From assembly GCA_020629515.1 (NCBI GenBank), contig JAHDDE010000019.1:1-64000 (forward strand): a stretch of DNA of 64,000 bases, written 5' to 3'. The stretch comes from Saprospiraceae bacterium. Its GTDB lineage: Bacteria; Bacteroidota; Bacteroidia; Chitinophagales; Saprospiraceae. The notes under the pieces are model-generated. The model did no database searches. It saw nothing but the letters and a program-made list of their open reading frames with translations, and had not been told where the DNA came from. Below, piece by piece: positions 24,457-33,370 of the stretch; positions within the stretch are counted from its first letter, which is position 1; each line of letters starts with the position of its first letter. A program made the translations under genes and the position numbers.

Positions 24457-26469
24457 TTAAAAACTATAATTAATCATAAAATAAAAATTTCTCGGAGGTT
24501 GAATTCTCAGGCCAACTTCTTCAAATGCCCCATCGAAATTTTCATCAATGGGTGAACCTTCTGTATAATAAAGATTATCAAATATGTTATTAATAACAAG
24601 TTGTGCTGATACTTGACTATTGACCGTATAGTTCAATTGACCATTTAAAACAAAAAACGATGAAAGGCCAAAATCCGGATTGTTAGATAATTCGGTAAAC
24701 GAATTACTAACATACATTCCAGTACTTGAGAATGTCATTTTATCACTTAGATTAAATAAAAATGAAGGTTGTATAATTAAATTGGGAGTCAAAACATGCT
24801 CTACATCGAAGTAACTCGCCATACCATTGTTATAATCACTAATATTACTGCTCATAGCCGAGCCAATAAAACCAAATTCGAATAATTCATTTAGCATATA
24901 GTTTAAGCTTAGTTCTACCCCAGTTCGGGTACTATTAGCTACATTTTGTCTTATTTCAATATATGATTGATTTTGAAGTGCTCCAATTTTAGTTATCTCA
25001 TTATCAAAATCTAAATGGAATATGTTAACATTCAAGTTAATTTTTTCTGTTCTTTTTCTAAATCCAAGCTCTAAATCTTTAACTGTCTCATGTTGACCTA
25101 CTCCATTAAAAATATCTGAACGTGTTGGCTCTCGATTACTTATTCCATAAGACATATAGAAGTTATTATTTGATGAAATATCATAACTAAGACCTACAAT
25201 CCCATTGATAAAAGTATAATCACCGTTAATAGAAAAAGGCACTGCGATCGATTCATCACCAGTTATGGACATACTAATATTTCGCATTTCAACATTCGTG
25301 AATAGGTTAAATTGATTCAACTTATTCTGATATTTGCCAAAAACACTTATTTCATTTTTATCTGTAAAATCTCTGGCATATGGTTCCGTTACAAACGGAG
25401 ATATATATTCAAAATTGACACGATCGAATAAATATGTATTTACACCAAAATCCAGTCGAGAACTGTTCATCTCTTTTGAGATAAAAGCTTGTACGCCATA
25501 GTGATCATTCTCCAATCCATACATATATTGTACCCCATCAAATGTATAAGGAAAAACACCTCCTGCACCATTATAATAAACCGATCCTGAAAAACTTAAA
25601 TCAGAATTAAGCTGATTGACATAGGTTAAATGAACTCTACTTTGTTCGAAATCATCAATATCATTTAAATTATTGAAATTAGTTCTTGGATCTAAAAGAA
25701 TCTGAGATTCTGGTACGTGCTCATACGATTGACCATTTTGAGTTCTCCCAGAAAATGCGGTAAGTTTTAGCATTTCCTTATCTCCTAAGTATCCTCCTGA
25801 GAAAAATAATGAGTATGAATCTGATCCAGAATTATACTTGTATCCATCGGTAGAGGTTTTGGACATCCTGGTATAAATTCCTACACCACTTTCCATTAGT
25901 CCGGTATTTACTTCTGCCGCTGTTCTCAATGTTCCAAAACTTCCTCCTGTTAGCTGAACTCCTCCTTTAAAGTCACTTTCAAATAAATTGGGTGATTCAA
26001 AATTAATCGCACCACCGTATGAAGCTATACCACTACTATTAATCCCAACTCCTCTAATAATCTGAATACTTTCTACACTATTTCCAAAATCACTAAAATT
26101 TGAAAAGTATGTACCATGATCAACCATATCGTTAAGTGGTATTCCGTCGAGACTAATGTTAATACGATCTTGATCCATACCTCTTAACCTAAATTGTGAG
26201 TAATTCCCAATATCTGTTCCCCCATCACTATAGGATATAATAGAAGGTGTGAAAGTTTGCAATAGAAGTACTGGATCTTGTCCTACATAAATCTCTTCTA
26301 TGTCAGCAGCATTGACATTTGCAAATGTAATCGGTGATTGCTCACTTACTCTTGATACAGCAATAACAAATTCCTCAAGATGCAAGGAATCATTAATTTC
26401 ATTGTTAATATCTTGCCCAGATATAAAAATTGGCAATGTAGTCACAATGAACACGAGTAGTTTGTTCAT
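24457..26469 (-). CDS. TonB-dependent outer-membrane receptor, TPP-riboswitch controlled (probable thiamine receptor)
   Basis: About 670 aa when started at the ATG that gives MNKLLVFIVTTLPIFISG, a proper signal peptide; an upstream in-frame ATG at 26520 would put 17 odd residues in front of it. The plug domain spans about 30-170 (RLRGMDQDRINISLDGIPL, VESIQIIRG), and the rest is a 22-strand-type barrel ending in aromatic F. There is no carboxypeptidase-like N-terminal extension. A TPP riboswitch lies just upstream on the same strand, so the receptor most likely imports thiamine or a phosphorylated form. The TPP element makes this assignment much stronger than the receptor sequence does. Confidence 0.9.
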   Translation of the reverse strand: MNKLLVFIVTTLPIFISGQDINNEINDSLHLEEFVIAVSRVSEQSPITFANVNAADIEEIYVGQDPVLLLQTFTPSIISYSDGGTDIGNYSQFRLRGMDQDRINISLDGIPLNDMVDHGTYFSNFSDFGNSVESIQIIRGVGINSSGIASYGGAINFESPNLFESDFKGGVQLTGGSFGTLRTAAEVNTGLMESGVGIYTRMSKTSTDGYKYNSGSDSYSLFFSGGYLGDKEMLKLTAFSGRTQNGQSYEHVPESQILLDPRTNFNNLNDIDDFEQSRVHLTYVNQLNSDLSFSGSVYYNGAGGVFPYTFDGVQYMYGLENDHYGVQAFISKEMNSSRLDFGVNTYLFDRVNFEYISPFVTEPYARDFTDKNEISVFGKYQNKLNQFNLFTNVEMRNISMSITGDESIAVPFSINGDYTFINGIVGLSYDISSNNNFYMSYGISNREPTRSDIFNGVGQHETVKDLELGFRKRTEKINLNVNIFHLDFDNEITKIGALQNQSYIEIRQNVANSTRTGVELSLNYMLNELFEFGFIGSAMSSNISDYNNGMASYFDVEHVLTPNLIIQPSFLFNLSDKMTFSSTGMYVSNSFTELSNNPDFGLSSFFVLNGQLNYTVNSQVSAQLVINNIFDNLYYTEGSPIDENFDGAFEEVGLRIQPPRNFYFMINYSF

Positions 26470-26548
26470 AATCTTATTTATTAATTGACAATAGAAATAA
26501 TTATTTCGCACTAATAGCAAGAAGGGTAAACACTCATTGTCACAATGA

Positions 26549-26642
26549 TATTCCTTACGCCAGCATTACCTGGATCAAGTTAAAATGGGTATAATCTCAG
26601 CCTAATATTTTGAAATTGAACATAAATACTAAGCACCCCAGC
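26549..26642 (-). promoter_or_regulatory. TPP riboswitch (THI element)
   Basis: On the minus strand the hallmarks appear in order: GGGGTGCT, GGCTGAGA, then ATACCC, CTTGATCCAGGTAATGC and TGGCGTAAGGAA. These are the conserved cores of the thiamine pyrophosphate aptamer (pyrimidine- and pyrophosphate-sensing arms). It ends about 80 nt before the receptor ATG. The expression platform is not obvious. A GAAATAATTATTTC palindrome and a CATTGTGACAATG hairpin lie between aptamer and start codon and could take part in switching. Confidence 0.93.
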
Positions 26643-26654
26643 TATTAGATACAA

Positions 26655-26662
26655 CAAAGCTA
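26655..26662 (-). promoter_or_regulatory. Candidate -7 box ahead of the TPP riboswitch
   Basis: On the minus strand the sequence reads TAGCTTTG, a TAnnTTTG match. It sits 13 nt before the first conserved aptamer bases, so transcription would begin right at the aptamer. A TTG (CAA at 26687-26689 on the plus strand) lies 24 nt upstream as a possible -33 element. This suggests the receptor has its own start site even though the kinase gene lies upstream on the same strand. Confidence 0.45.
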
Positions 26663-26857
26663 ACAATTCACAATATTACTTGTTCACAAGTATGATAGAA
26701 AAAATGTTTGCCTAACGTAGTTGTACCAAATTTGAATTATATGCCCTTATTTCAATCCAATAATTTTTATTGAAGTCCTATGAGGTTCAGGTAGAATTAA
26801 TTAGATAGACTTCCTTATCCTAAATAAAGCTTAATTCACACACTTCTTGGTTAATTT

Positions 26858-27370
26858 CTAAAACGATAAGTTATCTATCAAATTGATAGCCTCTATTACT
26901 CTATTTTTTTTACTACCCTTTAATACGTAGAAATTTTCATTGCTACTTTCCAGATTCTTATGATAGAGTTTAAAAAGTTCAGATCTATTGTACGGATTTT
27001 CCCTTAAAGGGTCTTCTTCAAACGGAACATCAAAATACGGAAGTAGGATTAGGTCCCACTTCAATCCTTCCAACTTATTAATGATAAATGGATCGCAACT
27101 TCCATATTTGTATATAGACCATATCTTAAGTACCAACATAGCCGTGTCAACAATAAGGTACGGTGATTGATTATACTCATATTTATTGATTTCCTTAATC
27201 TGAAGCTTGGCAATTGCCAATATATCATCCTGAGAGTAATTAGTATTTATATTTTCCAAATACTCCCTTGACATCTCTCTAACTAAAGGCACATTATAAT
27301 ATTGGGCTAGTTCTGTAGCCAAGGTAGTTTTGCCAGTGGACTCTACACCTGTAATTAATATTCTCTTCAA
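26858..27370 (-). CDS. NadR-like AAA/P-loop nucleoside kinase, 170 aa
   Basis: A small P-loop kinase matching the ribosylnicotinamide-kinase half of NadR. Walker A is TGVESTGKTTLA near the N-terminus, REMSREYLE follows, and the DTAMLVLKIW and PFEEDPLREN segments are typical of NadR C-domains. The N-terminal NMN adenylyltransferase and HTH domains of full NadR are absent. It overlaps the PnuC-type transporter gene by 4 nt. In known systems PnuC imports nicotinamide riboside and NadR phosphorylates it. Here the pair lies directly upstream of a TPP-controlled receptor, so a kinase acting on thiamine is a real alternative. Confidence 0.85.
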   Translation of the reverse strand: MKRILITGVESTGKTTLATELAQYYNVPLVREMSREYLENINTNYSQDDILAIAKLQIKEINKYEYNQSPYLIVDTAMLVLKIWSIYKYGSCDPFIINKLEGLKWDLILLPYFDVPFEEDPLRENPYNRSELFKLYHKNLESSNENFYVLKGSKKNRVIEAINLIDNLSF

Positions 27371-27993
27371 GTAGCAATATGACTATTAGAAAATGATCTC
27401 TTCCAAGAAAGATAGCCCATTATTGCGAGGCCTATATAAATTAAGTACAATAAAGAATAAAAGTATAATTCCTTATAATAATAGATACCCGAAGCGAGGA
27501 TATCAACTATCAACCAATAATACCAATTGTCAATTTTTTTACGAGTTGTTAACCACATTCCTGTGACACTAAAAATAGACGTTGTACTATCCCAATAAGG
27601 CAAAGCCGAGTCTTCAAGACCCAATATGAATTTTGGTAGATATATTAATAGTTGAGCAAAGACTATAACACCTATGATAGTTAAAAATGCGATATAAATA
27701 GACTGCGTCTTAGTTAAGAATGTCACGGGAAGTTTATCATTTCCTTTATCCCCCTGAACCCATGAATACCATCCATAAATGTTCAGAATTAAAAAGATAA
27801 TGTGTAACAAGAAATCTCCATACAATCTTGCTTCCCAAAAAATGAAAAAAGAAATTAGTACGTAGACAATACCAAATAACCATGTCGCTATATGTTCTTT
27901 GATCAAAAACAGAACACACAACAATCCGCTTATTAGACCTATAAATTCTAAAAAACCAATGTTATAGACATAATCTATAATTAATTGTATCAT
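27367..27993 (-). CDS. pnuC: PnuC-family vitamin transporter
   Basis: A 208-aa inner-membrane protein with seven predicted helices, the size of PnuC. Family residues are visible in LNIYGWYSWVQG and WYYWLIVDILASGIYYYKELYF. PnuC proteins move nicotinamide riboside by facilitated diffusion; close relatives called PnuT carry thiamine in Bacteroidota. Two facts favour thiamine: it overlaps the kinase gene by 4 nt, and the next gene on the strand is a TPP-riboswitch-controlled outer-membrane receptor. No riboswitch is visible upstream of this gene itself. The substrate is unresolved between NR and thiamine. Confidence 0.87.
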   Translation of the reverse strand: MIQLIIDYVYNIGFLEFIGLISGLLCVLFLIKEHIATWLFGIVYVLISFFIFWEARLYGDFLLHIIFLILNIYGWYSWVQGDKGNDKLPVTFLTKTQSIYIAFLTIIGVIVFAQLLIYLPKFILGLEDSALPYWDSTTSIFSVTGMWLTTRKKIDNWYYWLIVDILASGIYYYKELYFYSLLYLIYIGLAIMGYLSWKRSFSNSHIAT

Positions 27994-28146
27994 AAGAATA
28001 GCTTAATTCTATTAAACGTATAGCATGTCAATAATAATATTGGTCGGTCTTCTTAGGATAAAATAGATTAATCGAAATCTACCAAGCACCAGTCGAATAC
28101 GATCATTACCACAGGCTTAAGTTTTGTAAGTTTATTAAAATAAAAA

Positions 28147-28317
28147 ATGACAATTATGTTTTTTAGAATATTTCAACCTCAAGTATTAATATTTCTCATT
28201 CCAATAGTAGCAATATGTGGGCACTACATTTTGAAAGCTCATAAGATGAGATACGAACACGAAGAAAGATTGGCAAAAATTGAAAATGGTATAAACCCCG
28301 ATGACGAAACTATTTGA
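28147..28317 (+). CDS. Small single-helix membrane protein, 56 aa
   Basis: A short gene with a clear ATG and a TGA stop 1 nt before the neighbouring gene's end. The product has one hydrophobic helix (about residues 4-29: FRIFQPQVLIFLIPIVAI) and a charged tail with MRYEHEERLAKIENGINPDD. That pattern (a helix, then an E/R-rich stretch and ENG.NP) is common in tiny Bacteroidota membrane proteins of unknown function. The upstream 120 nt is free of other genes, and an AT-rich run precedes the ATG. The function is unknown. Confidence 0.65.
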   Translation: MTIMFFRIFQPQVLIFLIPIVAICGHYILKAHKMRYEHEERLAKIENGINPDDETI

Positions 28318-28318
28318 T

Positions 28319-29161
28319 TTAATTTCCTTTTGATCGTCCTAATATATCCTTTTTCGCTTTTTGTCGATCGGTACTACGGGGTGGTGATTGCATAACTTGA
28401 TCAAACAATTTATCTTTTGCTCTCCACTTTCCGTTGACTAAGTCATATGACTTATAACTACCATCCGGCACCATAGTAGGCCCTTGACCATCCATTCTAC
28501 CCATTACAGCGATAAGGTTGTCGTAAACTATTCGATTATTAGTTTCTTGATAATTTAAAGTAGCATTAGCATCTGAAGAATATTCTAATACAAGACGATC
28601 TTTGTAATCTAAAGCTCCTTCTCCATCTTGAAATTGATCGTAGCCTAATTCCGCATACTCTCCGTTAATATTTAAACTTTCTAAGGTTTTCACCTTAGTG
28701 TACTCATCAATATATCTAAAAGTATAGAGGGTGTATGTATCCCCACTCTCCACGATATTATATATCAATGCGCCTCCCCACTCTATCCATTGAATCTTTC
28801 CATATTCATCAAGAGCCATATCCCCTTCATCACCTATAGACCATAATTGATCTTCAGTTTGGAGAAAGGAAACATATTTATAATTTCCCTCCCCAAGGTT
28901 AACCTGCCAAGAAATCGTCCTAAAGGATTTATCATTAGGATAAACTATTGAGATCCATTCCAACTCCTTAAATTCTTGGCTATACGAGTCTTTATATTCT
29001 AATTCCTTTGTAAATAATTCTTCAAATTTTTGAGAAGCAAATATTCTATGTTCTGCCTTATCCGCATTGATCATAGCATCTGCATAAAAAGCCAAATCCT
29101 GAGAATTGCCGTTAATAGCACTCCCAACAATTAATAGATAAAAGAATATTGATCTAATCAT
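28319..29161 (-). CDS. Exported hypothetical protein, 280 aa
   Basis: A signal peptide (about 1-20, ending NGNSQ) is followed by a predicted beta-rich soluble domain. It has many aromatic/acidic stretches (FRTISWQVNLGEGNYKYV, WGGALIYNIVESGDTY) and ends in a basic tail (RQKAKKDILGRSKGN). I do not recognise a family, though short secreted proteins of this kind are frequent in Saprospiraceae-like genomes. Its stop faces the small membrane-protein gene with 1 nt between them. It appears to be monocistronic. Confidence 0.7.
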   Translation of the reverse strand: MIRSIFFYLLIVGSAINGNSQDLAFYADAMINADKAEHRIFASQKFEELFTKELEYKDSYSQEFKELEWISIVYPNDKSFRTISWQVNLGEGNYKYVSFLQTEDQLWSIGDEGDMALDEYGKIQWIEWGGALIYNIVESGDTYTLYTFRYIDEYTKVKTLESLNINGEYAELGYDQFQDGEGALDYKDRLVLEYSSDANATLNYQETNNRIVYDNLIAVMGRMDGQGPTMVPDGSYKSYDLVNGKWRAKDKLFDQVMQSPPRSTDRQKAKKDILGRSKGN

Positions 29162-29245
29162 ATTGTAATTGTCATATTATACTAAGTGTATAACGCAAAC
29201 AGATATTGTTTCATTACCAAATATGATCTAAAATGAATGATAAAG

Positions 29246-29785
29246 TTAAGTTAAACAGCAATCTATAAGATTGTTATAATCCGGACGATCTGAAGCTCTG
29301 TCATGTACATATTGATCCTCAATTAAACCATTCTTCAGGAAGAATACTCCGGGCATCTGAAAGCCATCCCCTATTTGACGAGCAAATATGTTATTTTTCT
29401 CTTTTAGGGCTGTTTCAAATGTTTTTAACCAGACCTGCAATCCGAATAATTGAGAAAACTTGGCTTTCACCAAGCCGAATTGGGCATAATGAATACACTG
29501 GGGGTCCGAGATATGGGGTACACCATCTAATCCAAATTTTTTGAAATATTCATCGCCCTCCTCTTTTGAGGCCATATGGACAAAGCATAATTTCACTCCT
29601 TTGGCTGTTATATTTTCTCGTATTTCTACTAAATCCTTCAGTGCTTGCTGACAAAATACACACCCAAATTGTCGTAAAAAAACAAGAAGGACAGGACTAT
29701 CATACGTCATCGTATGTAAATCCTGTCCTTCATTTGTAATTATATTTTTAAGACTATCTATAGCTTCTTTATTCATGACAGTCAT
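29246..29785 (-). CDS. Peroxiredoxin-like (PRXL2/AhpC-type) thioredoxin-fold protein
   Basis: A 179-aa cytosolic thioredoxin-fold protein of the peroxiredoxin-like family related to SelL/FAM213. The redox motif is FGCVFCQQ (Cys42, Cys45), followed by FVHMASKEEGDEYFKKFG and the FSQLFGLQVWLKTF segment. There is no signal peptide. It probably reduces peroxides or disulfides, but members are poorly characterised. The coding region for residues 19-33 contains a 44-nt nested inverted repeat (29687-29730). It is 16 nt downstream of mdh on the same strand and may be cotranscribed with it. Confidence 0.85.
   Translation of the reverse strand: MTVMNKEAIDSLKNIITNEGQDLHTMTYDSPVLLVFLRQFGCVFCQQALKDLVEIRENITAKGVKLCFVHMASKEEGDEYFKKFGLDGVPHISDPQCIHYAQFGLVKAKFSQLFGLQVWLKTFETALKEKNNIFARQIGDGFQMPGVFFLKNGLIEDQYVHDRASDRPDYNNLIDCCLT
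29687..29730. repeat. Nested perfect inverted repeat inside the peroxiredoxin-like gene
   Basis: The outer arms AAGGACAGGA (29687-29696) and TCCTGTCCTT (29721-29730) are perfect 10-bp complements. The inner arms CATACG (29701-29706) and CGTATG (29711-29716) are perfect 6-bp complements. Symmetric 4-nt internal loops and a 4-nt apical loop complete a 44-nt hairpin that can form in DNA or in either RNA strand. It encodes residues 19-33 without breaking the frame. Such a long dyad inside a coding region is unusual for the rest of the window. Confidence 0.8.
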
Positions 29786-29801
29786 AAAACGTAATTTCAG
29801 T

Positions 29802-30731
29802 TTAAAGGTTCATTCCATCAAATGTATCCATGACCTTTTTCACATGACTTGCAGAATCGTGCAACATTGCCAATTCATCCTTATTTAAGCCAATTTCTAT
29901 GACTTCAGCTATTCCCTCTCTATTAAGCTTAACTGGTACACCGAGGAACACATCTTTCAGACCATATTGACCTTCCATTTTGACACAACATGGGAAAATT
30001 CTATTCTCATTCTTTACTATGGCCTCAACCATTTGAGCAGCTGCAGCGCCAGGAGCGTACCATGCTGAAGTACCCATTAATTTAACAAGTTCACCACCAC
30101 CTTTTTTAGTTCTTTCTACTATAGCATTGATTTTATCTTCTTCTAACATTTCAGTAAGAGGGATTCCAGCAACTGTGGTATATCTAGGAAGTGGAACCAT
30201 AGTATCACCATGCCCACCTAATAATAATGCTTGGATTTCCTTTGGAGATACTTTCAACTCAGTTGCTAGGAAAGCTCTATAACGAGCAGTATCTAATATA
30301 CCAGCCATTCCAAAAACACGATTTGATGGTAAACCAGAAGAAGACTGCGCAGCATATGTCATCACATCCAATGGATTGGAGACAATTATAATTATAGGGT
30401 TTGGTGTTTTTTCTAAAATAGACTTAACAACCGATGTTACAATTTTAGCATTAGTGCTAATTAAGTCGTCTCTACTCATACCAGGTTTACGAGGTATCCC
30501 AGCCGTGATAACAACAATATCGGATCCCTCAGTATCATCATAACTCTCAGTACCAGTTAGCGTAGTACTGTAATAATCAATTGGTGCTTGCTGCCAACTA
30601 TCGAGAGCTTTACCTCTTGCCATATCACCTTTGAGATCCAATAATACTACTTCGTTGACGATATCCTTGTGAGCGAGAACATTAGCCACTGTAGCTCCAA
30701 CATTTCCTGCTCCGACAACTGTTACTTTCAT
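29802..30731 (-). CDS. mdh: Malate dehydrogenase
   Basis: A 309-aa NAD-dependent malate dehydrogenase of the LDH-like bacterial type. The nucleotide motif GAGNVGATVAN is at 7-17, and Arg residues line the mobile loop (ITAGIPRKPGMSRDDL). The NPLDVMTYAA and GGHGDTMVPLPR segments carry the catalytic His and substrate Arg. It oxidises malate to oxaloacetate in the TCA cycle. It is divergent from sucC across a 197-nt gap in which both genes have the same TACATTTG box, so two TCA-cycle genes share a control region. A peroxiredoxin-like gene follows 16 nt downstream. Confidence 0.96.
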   Translation of the reverse strand: MKVTVVGAGNVGATVANVLAHKDIVNEVVLLDLKGDMARGKALDSWQQAPIDYYSTTLTGTESYDDTEGSDIVVITAGIPRKPGMSRDDLISTNAKIVTSVVKSILEKTPNPIIIIVSNPLDVMTYAAQSSSGLPSNRVFGMAGILDTARYRAFLATELKVSPKEIQALLLGGHGDTMVPLPRYTTVAGIPLTEMLEEDKINAIVERTKKGGGELVKLMGTSAWYAPGAAAAQMVEAIVKNENRIFPCCVKMEGQYGLKDVFLGVPVKLNREGIAEVIEIGLNKDELAMLHDSASHVKKVMDTFDGMNL

Positions 30732-30771
30732 ATCTATTTTATAATTTTTTTTGTGCTAAGAAATTTTAATG

Positions 30772-30779
30772 CAAATGTA
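30772..30779 (-). promoter_or_regulatory. Candidate -7 box for mdh
   Basis: On the minus strand the sequence is TACATTTG, a full match to TAnnTTTG, 41 nt before the mdh ATG. A clear -33 TTTG at the normal distance was not found. The identical octamer stands before sucC on the other strand. Confidence 0.5.
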
Positions 30780-30877
30780 TGATTATTAAAGAGTATATGC
30801 ATGAAGCAAAATAATAATATGTAATAACAATATTTTTCAGACAGAATTAGACCAACATTACCTTTTGAAACACATTT

Positions 30878-30911
30878 TTGAATAGTAATCGAACTAAAAA
30901 TTCTACATTTG
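30878..30911 (+). promoter_or_regulatory. Promoter for sucC (TTG / TACATTTG)
   Basis: TTG at 30878-30880 and TACATTTG at 30904-30911 are separated by 23 nt, within the 17-24 nt range reported for Bacteroidota promoters. The -7 box ends 17 nt before the sucC ATG at 30929. An in-frame upstream start at 30878 would overlap the promoter and is therefore unlikely. Confidence 0.55.
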
Positions 30912-30928
30912 CCAAAAAATTACGAGAA

Positions 30929-32131
30929 ATGAATCTTCACGAATATCAAGGAAAAGAAATTTTAGCTAACGGTGGTGTAAAAATACAGAGAGGATATGTC
31001 GTAGAATCAGTGGAAGAGGCGGTAAAAGCTTTTAATAGATTAAAAGAAGAGACTGGGACTAAGTTCGCCGTTGTTAAAGCTCAGATTCACGCTGGAGGAA
31101 GAGGCAAAGGTGGTGGAGTAAAACTTGCAAAAAATGAAGCTGAATTAAAAGAGCATGCTGACAATATATTAGGCATGATGCTCAAAACTCCACAAACTCC
31201 TGGAGGCTTGGATGGTGAAGGTAAATTGGTTCAAAAAATATTAGTCGCAGAAGATTCTTATGCACCTGATTTTGATGCATGTAAAGAGTTCTATGTCTCT
31301 ATTATGATGGATCGAGAAACAAAGAGGAACGTGATTATATATAGTACAGAAGGAGGAATGAACATAGAAGAAGTTGCAGAAGAAACCCCTCACTTGGTAC
31401 ATAAAGAGTATATAGATGCAAGGCTTGGCATGCAAGGCTATCAAGCTCGAAAAATAGCCTTTAATTTAGGTCTATCTGGAAAGTCATTTAAAGAGATGAC
31501 AAAATTCATTTCTAAATTGTACAGTGCATTTGTAAAAAATGATTTATCGCTAATAGAAATCAACCCATGTTTAAAAAACTGTGAAGATGAAATATTAGCA
31601 GTAGATTGTAAAACTACTGTAGATGATAATGCACTGTTCAGACACCCAGAATTAGCAGCGATGCGTGACACTTCTGAAGAGGATCCAGCAGAAGTGGAAG
31701 CTAAAGAATTTGGACTCAATTATGTGAAGCTTGATGGTAATGTCGGTTGTATGGTTAATGGTGCAGGATTAGCTATGGCTACAATGGATATAATAAAGTT
31801 AAGTGGTGGCTCTCCAGCTAACTTCCTTGATGTTGGAGGTACTGCAGATGCTGAGAGAGTAGAAAATGCGTTCAAAATAATATTGCGTGATCCAAACGTC
31901 AAAGCGATTTTAATAAACATTTTTGGAGGTATAGTACGATGTGATCGTGTTGCTCAGGGTGTGGTAGATGCTTATAAAAATATGGGCAACATATCTGTAC
32001 CGATCATAGTAAGACTACAAGGAACTAATGCTGAAATTGCTAAGGAATTGATCGATAACTCTGGATTGGAGGTTCGATCTGCTGTTGTTCTACAAGAAGC
32101 GGCAGATATTGTTAAAGAAGTTCTTTCATAG
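30929..32131 (+). CDS. sucC: Succinyl-CoA synthetase (ADP-forming), beta subunit
   Basis: A 400-aa ATP-grasp subunit starting [12 protein letters not shown], the conserved N-terminus of SucC. The ATP-grasp core includes [18 protein letters not shown] and EINPC with the metal-binding Glu and Asn. The CoA-ligase domain has [26 protein letters not shown] and [11 protein letters not shown]. With SucD (not in the window) it makes ATP and succinate from succinyl-CoA. I place the start at 30929 because upstream in-frame codons cover the promoter and the family begins at MNLHEYQ. XseA begins 6 nt after the stop. Confidence 0.96.
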   Translation: MNLHEYQGKEILANGGVKIQRGYVVESVEEAVKAFNRLKEETGTKFAVVKAQIHAGGRGKGGGVKLAKNEAELKEHADNILGMMLKTPQTPGGLDGEGKLVQKILVAEDSYAPDFDACKEFYVSIMMDRETKRNVIIYSTEGGMNIEEVAEETPHLVHKEYIDARLGMQGYQARKIAFNLGLSGKSFKEMTKFISKLYSAFVKNDLSLIEINPCLKNCEDEILAVDCKTTVDDNALFRHPELAAMRDTSEEDPAEVEAKEFGLNYVKLDGNVGCMVNGAGLAMATMDIIKLSGGSPANFLDVGGTADAERVENAFKIILRDPNVKAILINIFGGIVRCDRVAQGVVDAYKNMGNISVPIIVRLQGTNAEIAKELIDNSGLEVRSAVVLQEAADIVKEVLS

Positions 32132-32137
32132 TTCATA

Positions 32138-33370
32138 TTGGAGTCTTATACTCTTTTTCAACTAAATGAGTACATCCGAAGAGTAATAGCTCTTAACTTT
32201 CGAGAGCCACTATGGATAGAAGCCGAGATCGTACAATGTAGAGAATCCAAAGGGAACTTCTATCTTGAATTAGTTGAAAAAGATGATACATCTGATAAAG
32301 TCATAGCTCAGGCTACTGCAGCTATCTGGTACAAGAACTACCAATTCATTAAAAGAAAACTTGGAGAAGTCATATATGATCTCCTCAAAGATGGTACTGC
32401 TGTACGAATCAAATGTCGTATTGATTTTAATGAGAGATATGGTTTTAAGCTGTTTATAGAAGATATTGATCCAAATTATACTTTTGGAAAAGTAGAACTC
32501 AATAGACAAAAAATTATATCCGAATTAAATGATCAGGGATTAGTTGACGTTAACTCAAGTCTCTCTATTCCTAATATTATTCAGAATATTGCGGTAATAT
32601 CATCATCCAATGCTGCTGGCTACAAAGACTTCATAAAACAACTTGAAGGAAATAGTTATGGATATAAATACAATGTTACTTTATATGATTCAGCGGTTCA
32701 GGGTCAAAAGGTAGAAACTGACACTTGTAATGCCATCAATGAGATCATAGCACAAAAAGAGCACTTTGACGCAGCGATCATAATAAGAGGTGGAGGAAGT
32801 AAGCTAGATTTAGCTGCCTATGACAACTATAATATTGCAAAAGCCATCGCCACCAGTGGTATCCCGTTTATAGTTGGTATTGGCCATGATATTGATAATA
32901 CCGTTGCAGATTTAGTTTCTGCAGTTTCTGTCAAAACTCCAACAGCAGTGGCAGATTACTTAATCGAGAAATCACTGCATTTTGAATCCAAGGTCGAACA
33001 TTTAAAAACTGTTATATTTCAAAGGCTTCATGTGCTAATAGCAAAAAATCTAAGTGATCTGGGGAGAATTAATGAACAAATAATCCTGATGAGTTCTAAC
33101 ATGATAGACATCAATAAGGCAATCTTGCAATCCTTAGAGCAGAGATTATCTCAATCGATAGAGAAAAAATTAATACATGAGCAATCAAATCTTGATAAGT
33201 ATAGAATTAGGATCGACGGGATAAATCCAGAAAGGATATTAGAACAAGGCTATCTTTATGCATCTAAGAATGGTGAAATATTATCCAATAAGGAACATTT
33301 CAAAATAGATGACGAAGTAACATTACATCTTAAAGATGGTCGAGTAGAAAGTAAAATCATCAAATTATGA
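32138..33370 (+). CDS. xseA: Exodeoxyribonuclease VII large subunit
   Basis: A 410-aa XseA. An N-terminal OB fold (YTLFQLNEYIRRVI and WIEAEIVQCRESKGNFYLEL) binds single-stranded DNA. The catalytic domain shows RGGGSKLDLAAYDN, GIGHDIDNTVADLVSAVSVKTPTA and a long coiled-coil stretch at about 280-370. With XseB it trims ssDNA from both ends in mismatch repair. The start codon is TTG; no ATG or GTG lies near the family N-terminus. It overlaps xseB by 4 nt and follows sucC closely, so sucC-xseA-xseB may share one message. Confidence 0.94.
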   Translation: MESYTLFQLNEYIRRVIALNFREPLWIEAEIVQCRESKGNFYLELVEKDDTSDKVIAQATAAIWYKNYQFIKRKLGEVIYDLLKDGTAVRIKCRIDFNERYGFKLFIEDIDPNYTFGKVELNRQKIISELNDQGLVDVNSSLSIPNIIQNIAVISSSNAAGYKDFIKQLEGNSYGYKYNVTLYDSAVQGQKVETDTCNAINEIIAQKEHFDAAIIIRGGGSKLDLAAYDNYNIAKAIATSGIPFIVGIGHDIDNTVADLVSAVSVKTPTAVADYLIEKSLHFESKVEHLKTVIFQRLHVLIAKNLSDLGRINEQIILMSSNMIDINKAILQSLEQRLSQSIEKKLIHEQSNLDKYRIRIDGINPERILEQGYLYASKNGEILSNKEHFKIDDEVTLHLKDGRVESKIIKL

